Below, piece by piece: positions 43,201 through 50,947 of a stretch of 64,000 nt of DNA (positions within the stretch are counted from its first letter, which is position 1; each line of letters opens with the position of its first letter). The DNA lies in contig NZ_WBVO01000001.1 of NCBI RefSeq assembly GCF_008933115.1, positions 682,001 to 746,000 of the forward strand. The letters run 5' to 3'. Below the pieces are notes generated by a model. That model was not told the origin of the DNA. It did not search any database and worked only from the letters and a program-made list of their open reading frames with translations. Origin of the DNA: Phaeocystidibacter luteus. Its GTDB lineage: Bacteria > Bacteroidota > Bacteroidia > Flavobacteriales > Schleiferiaceae. Both the position numbers and the translations under genes were made by a program.

Positions 43201-43337
43201 TGTACGATGTAAAAGCTGAACTCCGAGCGCAGATCGACGAGCAGATGGAGATTTACCATCGTATCATTGAGACTGACATCCCGGAGTTCAACAGAAGTCT
43301 GCGTGAAGCAGAGGTTGAATACCTTCACGTAGATTAG
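40254..43337 (+). CDS. VPS10/sortilin-like Asp-box (BNR) repeat exported protein
   Basis: A 1027-residue secreted protein with a signal peptide ending LSAQ (residue 20). At least nine Asp-box repeats of the pattern S/T-x-D-x-G-x-x-W lie between about 65 and 690 (for example STDAGQTW, STDGGTTW, SDDGGENW, TSDYGQSW), giving one or two beta-propellers. A helical tail follows from about 860. Proteins of this kind are common in Bacteroidota and are annotated as glycosyl hydrolases, but no catalytic residues can be pointed to. No T9SS tail was seen, so it may stay in the periplasm. Its stop interlocks with that of the convergent gene. Confidence 0.85.
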   Translation: MRKLLTGVLALCAPFLLSAQSTEDLQIDRLGQMEWRNIGPFRGGRSCAVTGVPNEPQHFYFGSTGGGVWETTDGGGSWENISDDFFGGSVGAIAVSSSDHNIIYVGMGEETVRGNVSSGDGIWKSTDAGQTWTFAGLPATKHIGRIRIHPTDPNTVFVAAMGDLYKDTQERGVYKSTDGGTTWKKVLFSDAGSGAVDIAFDPFNPRHLYATTWTIRRNPWSLSSGGAGSALWKSTDGGESWESISDNNGFAKQMLGIIGIAPSPAQRGRLYAMVEARDGGLFRSDDGGENWTKVNDDRNLRQRAWYYTRIYADPHLADRVYVMNVGFHVSNDGGNSFARKGTPHGDHHDLWIAPDDNNRLIVGDDGGAQVSYDAAENWSTYMNQPTAQFYRVTTDDHFPFRIYGAQQDNSTVRIAHRSTGWVISEDDWESTAGGESAHIAVKPDDNDVVVGGSYGGFLTRMNHRTEAMQTIHVWPLNPLGHGVEDMKYRFQWNFPVFYSPHDPNVLYAASQHLHRSTDGGRSWEVISPDLSTNDSAKQVSSGGPITKDNTGVEYYCTIFAAVESPAVKGLLWAGSDDGLIHVSRDNGENWENVTPSGMPEWMRINSIEVDPFNEGGLYVAGTRYQLGDYQPYLYYTSDYGQSWKRIDNGIDRGHFTRVVRADADREGLLYAGTENGLYLSVDNGKSWKAWQLNLPIVPITDLTLKDKHLIAATQGRSFWVLDDLSPLHQWSEDAQSNNFTVYTPNRSWLMEGGRAQPQRTVGQNPYPGVVIPYFLNKIDTGDAVYSVKIMDSDGVLVREYSSDAEKNENKWSPKEGAAQFQWDLTYEGAKRIPGMILWWSFLDGPTAIPDTYTFRFNMNGDSVDVQAVVEADPRWEANRDDLKAQFEFLLEIRDQMTLMHQTIEDIRTLRSQMDLVLQNIEDEELSASGESIKEELTSIEETFYQTKNRSAQDPLNYPIRLNNQWGHLGSLASMGLQRPTQPMYDVKAELRAQIDEQMEIYHRIIETDIPEFNRSLREAEVEYLHVD

Positions 43338-43870
43338 AACACGACTCTAAGTCCGACAGTAGAATTGAATCCTCCAGCAATGGAGGGTTCATCTGCTGCG
43401 ACTTCCATCCCTCCTATACCTCCGAGTTCGATGAAGTAGCTCACGGGTGATTGTCCAGATACGTGCGTATTGAATTCGAACCCAAATCCACCACTGCCAC
43501 TAATGGCACCTGTTTCCCAATCTTCGGGTCCCCATGCTAGGTAGCTCAAACGTCCGAAGCCATAAAGGTGAAACCAGTCCGTAATTTGACCTCCCTTAGA
43601 GCGTACACCAAGTTGAAGGATTCCATAAGGTTCCCACGGATTGGATACATCTACGAAGTTTGAACGAAACTGTTGTTGGTAGGTCAGATCTACGCTCAGG
43701 AAGCTGAAATACTCAGGCGAATTGAGGGTGAACCCAAATCCGAAGTCGTTGCCCCATTCGGTAAGTTGGAAGCCAAAACCCCAGCCATTTCTGGGCTTTT
43801 CTTGCATTTGGGCGTTTGATGTCACTTGAATCCCCAACATGAGGATGAGTAGAATAGTTAGCTTTTTCAT
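43334..43870 (-). CDS. small outer-membrane protein, unknown function
   Basis: A 178-residue exported protein with a signal peptide ending SNAQ (residue 21). Glycine- and aromatic-rich strands (GWGFGFQLTEWGNDFGFGF, then WFHLYGFGRLSYLAWG) and the terminal strand STVGLRVVF suit a small barrel. It is the third gene of an operon with a membrane protein and a winged-helix regulator, overlapping the regulator gene by four bases. Confidence 0.68.
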   Translation of the reverse strand: MKKLTILLILMLGIQVTSNAQMQEKPRNGWGFGFQLTEWGNDFGFGFTLNSPEYFSFLSVDLTYQQQFRSNFVDVSNPWEPYGILQLGVRSKGGQITDWFHLYGFGRLSYLAWGPEDWETGAISGSGGFGFEFNTHVSGQSPVSYFIELGGIGGMEVAADEPSIAGGFNSTVGLRVVF

Positions 43871-44160
43871 TTTTGTTGATGTTTGATGTATTTCGTGATG
43901 GCCGCAACGTACTTTTCGAAGGCCTCCCGACCTTTCTTCGTGATCTTGCAGGTAGTGAGCGGGTAATTGTTCTTAAAACCCTTCTCTACCGTGAGATACT
44001 CGGCGTCTTTTAGTTTGTTGATTTGCACGCTTAGGTTACCTCTCGTGGCTCCCGTGTTCTCGAGCAACCAGTTGAAGTCAGCATCCTCTACACCGGCCAA
44101 TAGTGTTACAATTTGGAGGCGCAGTTGAGTGTGCAAAAGTGGATCTAAATCAGGCAGCAT
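43867..44160 (-). CDS. winged-helix transcriptional regulator (HTH_34 type)
   Basis: A 97-residue DNA-binding protein: LDPLLHTQLRLQIVTLL opens helix 1, FNWLLENTGATRGNLSVQINKL forms the recognition helix region, and a wing ends with CKITKKGREAFEKYV. This small type usually regulates its own operon. The gene overlaps the membrane-protein gene upstream by 11 bases and the outer-membrane gene downstream by four. A palindrome at the operon promoter is a likely binding site. Confidence 0.88.
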   Translation of the reverse strand: MLPDLDPLLHTQLRLQIVTLLAGVEDADFNWLLENTGATRGNLSVQINKLKDAEYLTVEKGFKNNYPLTTCKITKKGREAFEKYVAAITKYIKHQQK

Positions 44161-44752
44161 TGTTCTTGGCTTCTGAATTCTTCAAGGCGTATCCAGGAAT
44201 GAGGTATCCGACAGCAAGGCTGATCATGAGCATGATGAGCATCGTTGGGAAATGTAGAAACTCCGAACTCCAAAGAATACATACAGCTGAAATAATCCAG
44301 CATGCAACGCCACCGTAGATAAGCGGACGAAACTTTAGAATCCCTCCAGAAATGAAGGTTCCCATACCATATAGGGCAATGATGAGCACATATGCTAGGC
44401 TCCAATTCTGCGTAGCTCCCATCAATATGGCCAGCACCATCATGGCCCCGAAGGCCATCCAGACGATTTTCATGGCAGACTCAATAAATGAAGTGTGTCC
44501 TTGTCGAGCATGCGCCTTTCTCGAATACACCGCACTTGCAATTCCTCCAAGTACGCCCATAACCGGCCAAACAATCGGATGCCAATCAGATTTCATGTAA
44601 GTGAGAAGGAAGTATTCCACTCCAGCGGCACCTAGCGCTAACCAGCCCCACATCAGATAATAGAACGATCCTTCCTGAAGGTTTCGTTTCGTTTTTGATA
44701 CCATCTCAGCAATTACCGATAGGCTATCTTCTGGTTTTAATGTCTTTTCCAT
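44150..44752 (-). CDS. polytopic membrane protein, unknown function
   Basis: A 200-residue protein with an acidic N terminus (about 1-30) and six hydrophobic segments. The first gene of the operon that includes the winged-helix regulator; the arrangement membrane protein plus HTH_34 regulator is common in Bacteroidota. No transport motif was seen. It has a good -7 box 27 bases upstream. Confidence 0.72.
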   Translation of the reverse strand: MEKTLKPEDSLSVIAEMVSKTKRNLQEGSFYYLMWGWLALGAAGVEYFLLTYMKSDWHPIVWPVMGVLGGIASAVYSRKAHARQGHTSFIESAMKIVWMAFGAMMVLAILMGATQNWSLAYVLIIALYGMGTFISGGILKFRPLIYGGVACWIISAVCILWSSEFLHFPTMLIMLMISLAVGYLIPGYALKNSEAKNNAA

Positions 44753-44778
44753 TTTGGTTGTATTGTTTGATTACAATG

Positions 44779-44786
44779 CAAATATA
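44779..44786 (-). promoter_or_regulatory. -7 promoter box (TATATTTG) of the membrane-protein/regulator operon
   Basis: Exact TAnnTTTG match on the minus strand, 27 bases before the start. The palindrome directly upstream shares its last base. Confidence 0.6.
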
Positions 44787-44817
44787 TAAACTAGTTTATG
44801 TTATAAACAAGTCTACG
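44785..44817 (-). promoter_or_regulatory. palindromic operator with a degenerate second copy
   Basis: A perfect 14-base palindrome ATAAACTAGTTTAT (44786-44799), followed 17 bases on by a related half-conserved copy: the plus strand reads TATAAACTAGTTTATG then TATAAACAAGTCTACG. They lie just upstream of the -7 box, where a repressor would block RNA polymerase. The winged-helix regulator of the same operon is the likely ligand. Confidence 0.6.
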
Positions 44818-44822
44818 AATAA

Positions 44823-44850
44823 AAAAGTGCCTTGATAATCAGGCACTTTT
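44823..44850 (-). terminator. intrinsic terminator of the truA-ABC exporter operon
   Basis: Arms AAAAGTGCCT and AGGCACTTTT with an eight-base loop; reading the minus strand the second T-run is TTTTTT. It lies 17 bases past the exporter stop and could work in both directions. Confidence 0.88.
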
Positions 44851-44866
44851 GGTATTTAGCTAGTAT

Positions 44867-46699
44867 TTACGAGGCTTCGCGCTCCTTAAATTGCATTTCA
44901 TAAAGTCGGGCGTAATACCCTCCTTTTGCCAAGAGCTCATCGTGTTTACCTTCTTCTACCACCTTGCCTTTGTCCATCACGAGTATCTTATCCGCGTTTT
45001 GGATTGTCGCCAATCGGTGGGCAATCACTATGCTCGTTCTACCTTCTGTGATCAGGTCGGTGGCATTCTGAATCAACTGCTCGGTATGGCTGTCGATACT
45101 TGACGTAGCCTCATCAAGAATAAGAATAGGAGGATTGGTTACATAGGCTCTAAGGAAGGATAAAAGCTGACGTTGACCCGCGCTAATCATTTGTCCGCGC
45201 TCTTTCACATTGTACTCGTATTCCTCTGGAAGCTGACGAACGAACTCGTCCACGCCGATCTTCTTCGCGGCATCCACTATATGCTCCATTGGGATATCTT
45301 CCCTCAAGGTAATGTTGTTATAAATGCTGTCGCTGAACAAGAATACATCTTGGAGAACAAGCGCAAAGTGAGATCTGAGGTTTTCCAGCTTTAGGTCGGT
45401 AATCTCTGTACCATCAAGGGATACACTTCCTTTTTGGTATGGATAGAATCCCATCAACAGACTGATGATTGTAGATTTACCAGCTCCTGTGGCGCCTACA
45501 ATGGCCAGTGTTTCCCCTGGCTCTACGCTAAAGCTTACTCCGCGCAACACTGGTTCATCCGGAACATACGCGAAATGGACGTCTTTAAACTCTATTCGGC
45601 CATTTACCTCGTGAACTTCAGATTTCCCTTCGGGCTCTAGAGCTTCTTCTCTATCCAAAAGCTTCAACACGCGCTCACTCGCCACCATACCCATTTGCAG
45701 GGTGTTGAATCGATCGGCAAGCTGACGAAGCGGACGGTAGAGGGCGTTGATGAACATGATGAACGCGAGCAACGTACCAATCGTAATCGAATCGTTGAAT
45801 TGTGACGTATCCCACCCCATCATCTTGTAGAAGCCTTGTTGAAGTGTCCATGAGTCAATGCTGTTGATTGCAGCCCAGCCGCCGTAGCCCATTGCCAAAC
45901 CGATGCTAATGGCCGACAAAATTTCGATGAGCGGAAGGAAAATGGAGAAATACCAAATGGAGCGAATATTCGCTTTGCGGTGACGGTTATTGATAACCTT
46001 GAACTTATCCATTTCGGCCTTCTCGCGGTTAAACATCTGCACGACGTTCATACCAGATATATGCTCTTGTACGAAAGCGTTCAGCGCAGCTACTTCGTTT
46101 CTGACATCGGAGAAGGTCTTTTTAATTGCCTTTTGGAACCAACGAGTAGCGATGTACAGCACGGGAACTACCGATAGGGATATCAATACCAACTTCACAT
46201 CGAAGAACCAGAACATGGCGAACACCATGACGATAATCTTGAACAAATCGCCAAAGATGACGAGCACACCTTCAGCGAAGATGCTGGCAATGGTTTCAAT
46301 ATCACTTACTGCGCGCGTTACAAGCGTGCCTATTGGCGTCTTATCGAAGAAACCGAGCTTGAAGCGTGTAATGCGATCGAAGAGTTGCATTCGGATATCG
46401 CGGATAATGGATTGTCCGAGATAATTCGCCGCATAGGTAAATAGGAACTGGAAAATTGATTCAGCAACAAGTACTGCAAAAATCAAAAGGGTGATGTTGA
46501 GCAAACCGACCTCATCGCCTTCAAGAATGTAATTATCGATTGCCCTTTGCGTAAGAATCGGGCGTGTGGTACTCAAGGCACCGAGTAGTAGCGTGATGCT
46601 AAATGCTCCCCAGAAAATCTTCTTGTATGGAGCCACGTACGTGAGTACGCGTCGGAATAATTTAAGGTCAAACGCCTTGCCGCTTACTTTATCAGCCAT
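44867..46699 (-). CDS. MsbA-like ABC exporter (fused permease and ATPase)
   Basis: A 610-residue half-transporter: six membrane helices in residues 20-330 and an ATPase domain with Walker A VGATGAGKST, signature ISAGQRQ (alanine replaces the usual glycine), Walker B ILILDEATSSID and the switch histidine in IVIAHR. Exporters of this type move lipids or drugs from the inner leaflet as homodimers. It overlaps the 3' end of truA by eight bases. Substrate unknown; MsbA-type lipid A flipping is one possibility. Confidence 0.92.
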   Translation of the reverse strand: MADKVSGKAFDLKLFRRVLTYVAPYKKIFWGAFSITLLLGALSTTRPILTQRAIDNYILEGDEVGLLNITLLIFAVLVAESIFQFLFTYAANYLGQSIIRDIRMQLFDRITRFKLGFFDKTPIGTLVTRAVSDIETIASIFAEGVLVIFGDLFKIIVMVFAMFWFFDVKLVLISLSVVPVLYIATRWFQKAIKKTFSDVRNEVAALNAFVQEHISGMNVVQMFNREKAEMDKFKVINNRHRKANIRSIWYFSIFLPLIEILSAISIGLAMGYGGWAAINSIDSWTLQQGFYKMMGWDTSQFNDSITIGTLLAFIMFINALYRPLRQLADRFNTLQMGMVASERVLKLLDREEALEPEGKSEVHEVNGRIEFKDVHFAYVPDEPVLRGVSFSVEPGETLAIVGATGAGKSTIISLLMGFYPYQKGSVSLDGTEITDLKLENLRSHFALVLQDVFLFSDSIYNNITLREDIPMEHIVDAAKKIGVDEFVRQLPEEYEYNVKERGQMISAGQRQLLSFLRAYVTNPPILILDEATSSIDSHTEQLIQNATDLITEGRTSIVIAHRLATIQNADKILVMDKGKVVEEGKHDELLAKGGYYARLYEMQFKEREAS

Positions 46700-47483
46700 G
46701 AATTATGTTATCCGTAATTGAATCGGGATATATGACCTCAGAAAGGTACAACCCTTCTGCGGGAGCAGACACACCTGCTTCATTTCTATTTCCCGATTCC
46801 AATATTTCTTTAAACTGTTGAAGGGTATGCTTCCCCTCTCCTACTTCTACGAGCGTGCCTACAATGGCACGTACCATGTTCCTCAGGAATCTATCCGCCC
46901 GAATGTGAAAAACCCATTCGTCGCCTACTTGTTCCCAATAAGCCGCACGAACATCACATAAGGTAGTCTTAACATCGGCATCAGCCTTACAAAAACAGGC
47001 AAAATCGCTGTATTCAAGCAACATAGCCGCAGCTTCTTTCATTGCTGATAAATTGAGGTCTCTCTGAAACGACCAGGCTTGTCCAACCGAGAAGGGATTC
47101 TTCACCCTGGCAATTCGATAGACATAGGCTCGTTCGGTTGCCGAAAATCGAGTATGAGCTTCCAAGTTGACTTCGTACAAGCGTTTCAAGGCAATCTCTG
47201 TAGTGAGGAAGCGATTCAACTTGTACAGCGCATCTTCCGTAGATTCAATTCGAGCGTCTAGTTCGAAGTGCGCCACCATGTGCGTCGCGTGAACTCCCGT
47301 ATCTGTCCGTCCCGCTCCAATGACGTACACCTCTTCTCGGAAGAATTTCGAAAATACCTCAATCAATTCTCCCTGAACTGTGCGGTCTTTCGGCTGTACT
47401 TGCCACCCCTTGAAGTTTGATCCGTCGAACGAAAGTTCTACGAAGTACCTGTGCGCCTTTGGTTTGTTTGTAGTTTCGGACAT
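46692..47483 (-). CDS. truA: tRNA pseudouridine(38-40) synthase TruA
   Basis: Isomerises U38-U40 in the tRNA anticodon stem. At 263 residues the length is normal. The catalytic aspartate is D61 in GAGRTDTGVHA; FDGSNFKGWQVQ and FLRNMVRAIVGTLVEVG are also typical. The first gene of a two-gene operon with the ABC exporter. A perfect -7 box ends six bases before its ATG, so its mRNA may have almost no leader. Confidence 0.96.
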   Translation of the reverse strand: MSETTNKPKAHRYFVELSFDGSNFKGWQVQPKDRTVQGELIEVFSKFFREEVYVIGAGRTDTGVHATHMVAHFELDARIESTEDALYKLNRFLTTEIALKRLYEVNLEAHTRFSATERAYVYRIARVKNPFSVGQAWSFQRDLNLSAMKEAAAMLLEYSDFACFCKADADVKTTLCDVRAAYWEQVGDEWVFHIRADRFLRNMVRAIVGTLVEVGEGKHTLQQFKEILESGNRNEAGVSAPAEGLYLSEVIYPDSITDNIIHG

Positions 47484-47488
47484 TCGTG

Positions 47489-47496
47489 CAAAAGTA
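47489..47496 (-). promoter_or_regulatory. -7 promoter box (TACTTTTG) of truA
   Basis: Exact TAnnTTTG match on the minus strand, its last base six bases before the truA ATG. Confidence 0.55.
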
Positions 47497-47509
47497 CATA
47501 AAGCCCGAC

Positions 47510-48016
47510 GTGAAACGCATACTACTTCTTTCGGATACGCACAGTTACCTCGACGAGCGCATTCTTCACCATGCCAGTAAGGCTGATGAAGTGTGGCATG
47601 CTGGGGATATTGGCGACTTGAGAGTTACCGACGACCTCAAAGAAGTGTCAAAAGTAAGGGCGGTGTATGGAAACATTGACAACCAGAAGGCGCGTGCAGA
47701 ATGGCCATTGCACAATGAGTTCGAGGTAGAGGGACTCAAGGTATGGATAACGCATATCGGAGGATATCCCGGAAGATATGCTCCAGGCATTACTGAACTG
47801 ATGTCGGTGAAGAAGCCCGGATTATTCATCACAGGGCACAGCCATATTCTGAAGGTTCAAATGGACAAGCGATTTAATCTTCTCCACATGAACCCTGGAG
47901 CCGCGGGCATTCATGGATTTCACAAAATGCGCACGATGCTTCGCTTCACTGTTGAGAACGGCAAAGTAGATAACCTGGAGGTTATCGAATTAGGACCAAG
48001 GGGAAAAATCGATTAA
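47510..48016 (+). CDS. YfcE/MJ0936-type metallophosphoesterase
   Basis: A calcineurin-like phosphodiesterase of 168 residues from the GTG at 47510 (MKRILLLSDTHSYLDE). A GTG at 47486 would add eight residues but overlaps the truA promoter. Metal and catalytic motifs: DTH (about 9-11), HAGDIGD, GNID, ITHIGGYPGRY and TGHSH. Members act on phosphodiesters or nucleotides; the natural substrate is unknown. It is divergent from truA, and its stop interlocks with that of DUF4293 by four bases. Confidence 0.9.
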   Translation: MKRILLLSDTHSYLDERILHHASKADEVWHAGDIGDLRVTDDLKEVSKVRAVYGNIDNQKARAEWPLHNEFEVEGLKVWITHIGGYPGRYAPGITELMSVKKPGLFITGHSHILKVQMDKRFNLLHMNPGAAGIHGFHKMRTMLRFTVENGKVDNLEVIELGPRGKID

Positions 48017-48417
48017 CGAAGTCGATCTGCGGAGCGAACAAGAAGTTCATCCTTCTGGATACCGCGATTGGCGAGTACAATTAGGATAACGTTGATCAAC
48101 GGCATAGCCATGCCCAGCTTTCCAGTTACAACTACATCTTCAGGTTGACCGATCCAATCCCACATGAGAAGCCCAAAAAGGACGAAGGAGAGGATGATAG
48201 CTATTCTATTGAGAACGACTTGAAGTCTTCTATTCTTAAAATTGAATACGTTGGCAATGCTGATGCCGGCGCATAGTCCAGACATCATGAGAAGCAGCCC
48301 GTCTTCCTTGAGGTAGACAGACGTTTCATTCACGAGATAAACAGGTAGAAAGTACATGCCGGCCGACATAGCGAGGGCCGAGAGTAGCATATAAACGGAT
48401 TGAATACGTTGTAGCAT
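48013..48417 (-). CDS. DUF4293 family membrane protein
   Basis: A 134-residue four-helix membrane protein restricted to Bacteroidota. It shows the family's MLQRIQSVYMLLSALAM opening and the closing VRSADRLR motif. Function unknown, although it commonly stands next to rho in this phylum. The start is the ATG at 48415-48417. Confidence 0.92.
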   Translation of the reverse strand: MLQRIQSVYMLLSALAMSAGMYFLPVYLVNETSVYLKEDGLLLMMSGLCAGISIANVFNFKNRRLQVVLNRIAIILSFVLFGLLMWDWIGQPEDVVVTGKLGMAMPLINVILIVLANRGIQKDELLVRSADRLR

Positions 48418-48500
48418 TTCTCAGATTTCTATTTGATGGCAAAGTTGTCAAAAAATCGTTCGCCAATAACCAATAAGACTGATTTTATCGTATAATTGCA

Positions 48501-48520
48501 AGGTGTCCCTGTCGACACAC
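48501..48520 (+). other. rho leader with a small hairpin
   Basis: Between DUF4293 and rho the 214-base gap holds a hairpin GTGTC/GACAC (48503-48507 and 48514-48518) and A/T-rich DNA, but no clear -7 box or terminator. A long leader fits autoregulation of rho by premature termination, known in other bacteria. A TATAAT sequence near 48491 was seen and not accepted as a promoter in this phylum. Confidence 0.35.
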
Positions 48521-48630
48521 CATTCCACAAATTAAATTTACTCCCCCTTCTCCGTGCATTCTGCATCATTCGTAAGAAGGTTGAGTCCATTGATATCCCA
48601 TCACATTTTTTCGTTTTACAACGAGTGCAC

Positions 48631-50265
48631 ATGTACACAAAAGCTGATTTAGCAGAAAAGAAACTTCCTGAACTCAAGGAAATTGGCATCGCATTGAATA
48701 TTCCTAAGGCGCGCTACATGCGTAAGCCAGAGCTCATTGAAGCCATTGTAGGAGGCGATAAACCAGCGGGCGAGGCTGCCCCTAAGTCTGATTCAACCCC
48801 AAGTGAGTCAACCCCTGAAGCTCCTCGTGAAAACTCACGCGAACGCCGACCAAGAAAGCAAGCTCCATCATCTGAAGAAGGCGAGAACAAGGAGAATAGC
48901 GATAATAGCGACCAAGGCGGCCAGCAAAACAACGACCGCCGACAGCAACGCCAACGTCGCGACAACCAGAACAACAACGATAACAACGACCGTAACCGTC
49001 AGAACGATCGCCGCGATCGCAACGACAACCGCAACGAAAATCGGAACGATAATCGGAATCAAAACCGAAACCGAAATCAAGATCAAAACCAGAACAGAAA
49101 TCAAAATCGCAATCAGAACGATCGCAAACCAAAGCGTCCTGAATACGAGTTTGATGGAATCATTGTAACTGAAGGCGTACTAGAAATTATGCCTGACGGA
49201 TATGGATTCCTTCGTTCTTCCGACTACAATTACCTCAACTCACCAGACGACGTTTACGTTTCACAAAGCCAAATCAAATTGTTTGGCTTGAAAACTGGTG
49301 ATACCGTACGAGGTCAGGTTCGTCCACCTAAAGAAGGCGAAAAGTATTTCCCCCTTACTCAAATCGCCAAGATCAATGGCCGTGAGCCAGATTACGTGCG
49401 AGATCGCGTAGCTTTCGAACACCTCACTCCTCTCTTCCCGAATGAGAAGTTCGATATTACAGCGAGAAAGGGAACCTTGAGCACGAGAGTTATCGACCTC
49501 TTCTCCCCAATCGGAAAAGGACAACGTGGACTTATCGTTTCTCAACCTAAAACAGGTAAGACCACTCTACTCAAAGAAGTTGCAAACGCCATTGCAGCCA
49601 ATCACCCTGAGGCTTACATGATTATTCTTCTCATCGACGAACGTCCGGAGGAAGTTACCGACATGGCCAGAAGTGTGAATGCCGAAGTAGTGGCATCAAC
49701 CTTTGATGAACCGGCAGACCGACACGTTCGTGTAGCCAATATCGTTCTTGAGAAAGCTAAGCGAATGGTGGAATGTGGACATGATGTGATCATTCTTCTC
49801 GACTCCATTACTCGTCTAGCTCGAGCGTACAATACCGTTTCCCCAGCATCAGGAAAAGTACTTTCGGGTGGTGTGGATGCCAATGCATTGCACAAGCCTA
49901 AGCGCTTCTTTGGTGCAGCTCGTAATATTGAAGACGGTGGTTCACTTACCATTCTTGCTACGGCTCTAATTGATACCGGCTCTAAGATGGATGAGGTGAT
50001 CTTCGAAGAATTCAAGGGTACGGGTAACATGGAAATGCAGCTCGACCGTAAGATTTCTAACCGTCGTATTTACCCTGCCATCGACCTCATGTCGTCTGGC
50101 ACACGTAAAGAAGATATGTTGCTGAATCCTGACGTCCTTGGTCGCATGTACATCTTACGTCGCCACTTGGCCGACATGACTCCAGTGGAGGCAATGGAAT
50201 TCATGCACGATCGAATGTCAAAGACTCAAAACAACGAAGAGTTCCTCATCAGTATGAACGGATAA
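48631..50265 (+). CDS. rho: transcription termination factor Rho with a disordered N-terminal insert
   Basis: Hexameric RNA helicase that ends transcription. The ATG at 48631 ([19 protein letters not shown]) gives 544 residues; an earlier TTG at 48496 is not plausible. Order: Rho N helix bundle (1-45), then an insert of about 125 residues rich in N, Q, R and D (about 50-170), the OB fold ([16 protein letters not shown]), Walker [12 protein letters not shown], Walker [15 protein letters not shown] and the closing [17 protein letters not shown]. Such inserts are known in Bacteroides Rho, where they drive condensation. About 214 bases separate it from DUF4293. Confidence 0.97.
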   Translation: MYTKADLAEKKLPELKEIGIALNIPKARYMRKPELIEAIVGGDKPAGEAAPKSDSTPSESTPEAPRENSRERRPRKQAPSSEEGENKENSDNSDQGGQQNNDRRQQRQRRDNQNNNDNNDRNRQNDRRDRNDNRNENRNDNRNQNRNRNQDQNQNRNQNRNQNDRKPKRPEYEFDGIIVTEGVLEIMPDGYGFLRSSDYNYLNSPDDVYVSQSQIKLFGLKTGDTVRGQVRPPKEGEKYFPLTQIAKINGREPDYVRDRVAFEHLTPLFPNEKFDITARKGTLSTRVIDLFSPIGKGQRGLIVSQPKTGKTTLLKEVANAIAANHPEAYMIILLIDERPEEVTDMARSVNAEVVASTFDEPADRHVRVANIVLEKAKRMVECGHDVIILLDSITRLARAYNTVSPASGKVLSGGVDANALHKPKRFFGAARNIEDGGSLTILATALIDTGSKMDEVIFEEFKGTGNMEMQLDRKISNRRIYPAIDLMSSGTRKEDMLLNPDVLGRMYILRRHLADMTPVEAMEFMHDRMSKTQNNEEFLISMNG

Positions 50266-50363
50266 TTGTCTCAAAATTGAGCGCTTAGTTTTGAACATGA
50301 AGTGCAGTTGTACGTTACCTTTATAACAGCATTTAGCAGTTTCAAAACCTAAGTTCACACAAT

Positions 50364-50891
50364 ATGAGACGTTACGTAATTTCATCAATTAGCATTCTAG
50401 CAATCAGCGCCTTAGCTGTATCATGCGGCGGCGATGGAGACTCGAAAGAAACTACTCCACCACCACCTCCACCGACAGAAGAAACTCCAGACACTCCGGC
50501 GGAAACAACCTCCGAGGTGCTTGAAGTGACCATCGAAGGAAATGACCAAATGCAGTTCAACATGGACCTCATCGAGGCCTCTGCTGGTCAGACCGTTCGC
50601 TTGACACTCAAAAATGTTGGAGAGTTGCCGGTTGAGCAAATGGGCCACAACTGGACGTTGTTCGCAAAGGGCGTTGACGCTAATGCATACGCATCAGAAG
50701 CCTTGAATCACAAGGACAATGGATACCAGGTACCAGGTAAGGAAAGCGATGTAATTGCATTCACTTCGATTATCGGTCCTGGAGAATCTGAAACCATCGA
50801 ATTCAAAGCTCCAAGTGCCGGGATCTACAAGTTCGCTTGCACATTCCCTGGTCACGTAGGAATTATGAATGGTAAGATGATAGTGAAGTAA
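50364..50891 (+). CDS. azurin-like cupredoxin lipoprotein
   Basis: A 175-residue lipoprotein with the acylated cysteine at C21 (AVSCG) and a proline/glutamate-rich linker. A cupredoxin domain occupies about 50-175. Copper ligands match azurin: histidine in QMGHNW, then the FACTFPGHVGIMNGKM segment supplying cysteine, histidine and methionine. A type 1 copper electron carrier in the periplasm is likely; partner enzymes are not encoded nearby. Monocistronic with a good terminator. Confidence 0.93.
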   Translation: MRRYVISSISILAISALAVSCGGDGDSKETTPPPPPPTEETPDTPAETTSEVLEVTIEGNDQMQFNMDLIEASAGQTVRLTLKNVGELPVEQMGHNWTLFAKGVDANAYASEALNHKDNGYQVPGKESDVIAFTSIIGPGESETIEFKAPSAGIYKFACTFPGHVGIMNGKMIVK

Positions 50892-50912
50892 ATCTTCGCT
50901 TCAAGCAAAATC

Positions 50913-50947
50913 AAAAGCCGCGCTACTCAGCGTGGCTTTTTTCTTTT
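50913..50947 (+). terminator. intrinsic terminator of the cupredoxin gene
   Basis: Arms AAAAGCCGCGCT and AGCGTGGCTTTT with an ACTC loop and a T-rich tail. The loop contains the reversed stop codon of the MFS gene (50923-50925), so the hairpin also covers the end of that gene. Confidence 0.88.

Noticed and set aside
48488-48496. E. coli-like TATAAT element upstream of rho
   Set aside because: Bacteroidota promoters use TAnnTTTG rather than TATAAT, and no TTGACA partner is present at the right distance.
48714-49132. Long open frames on both other strands over the rho insert
   Set aside because: They are shadows of the repetitive Asn/Arg/Asp codons of the disordered Rho insert. Their products are low-complexity V/I/A or C/D/G runs without start signals.
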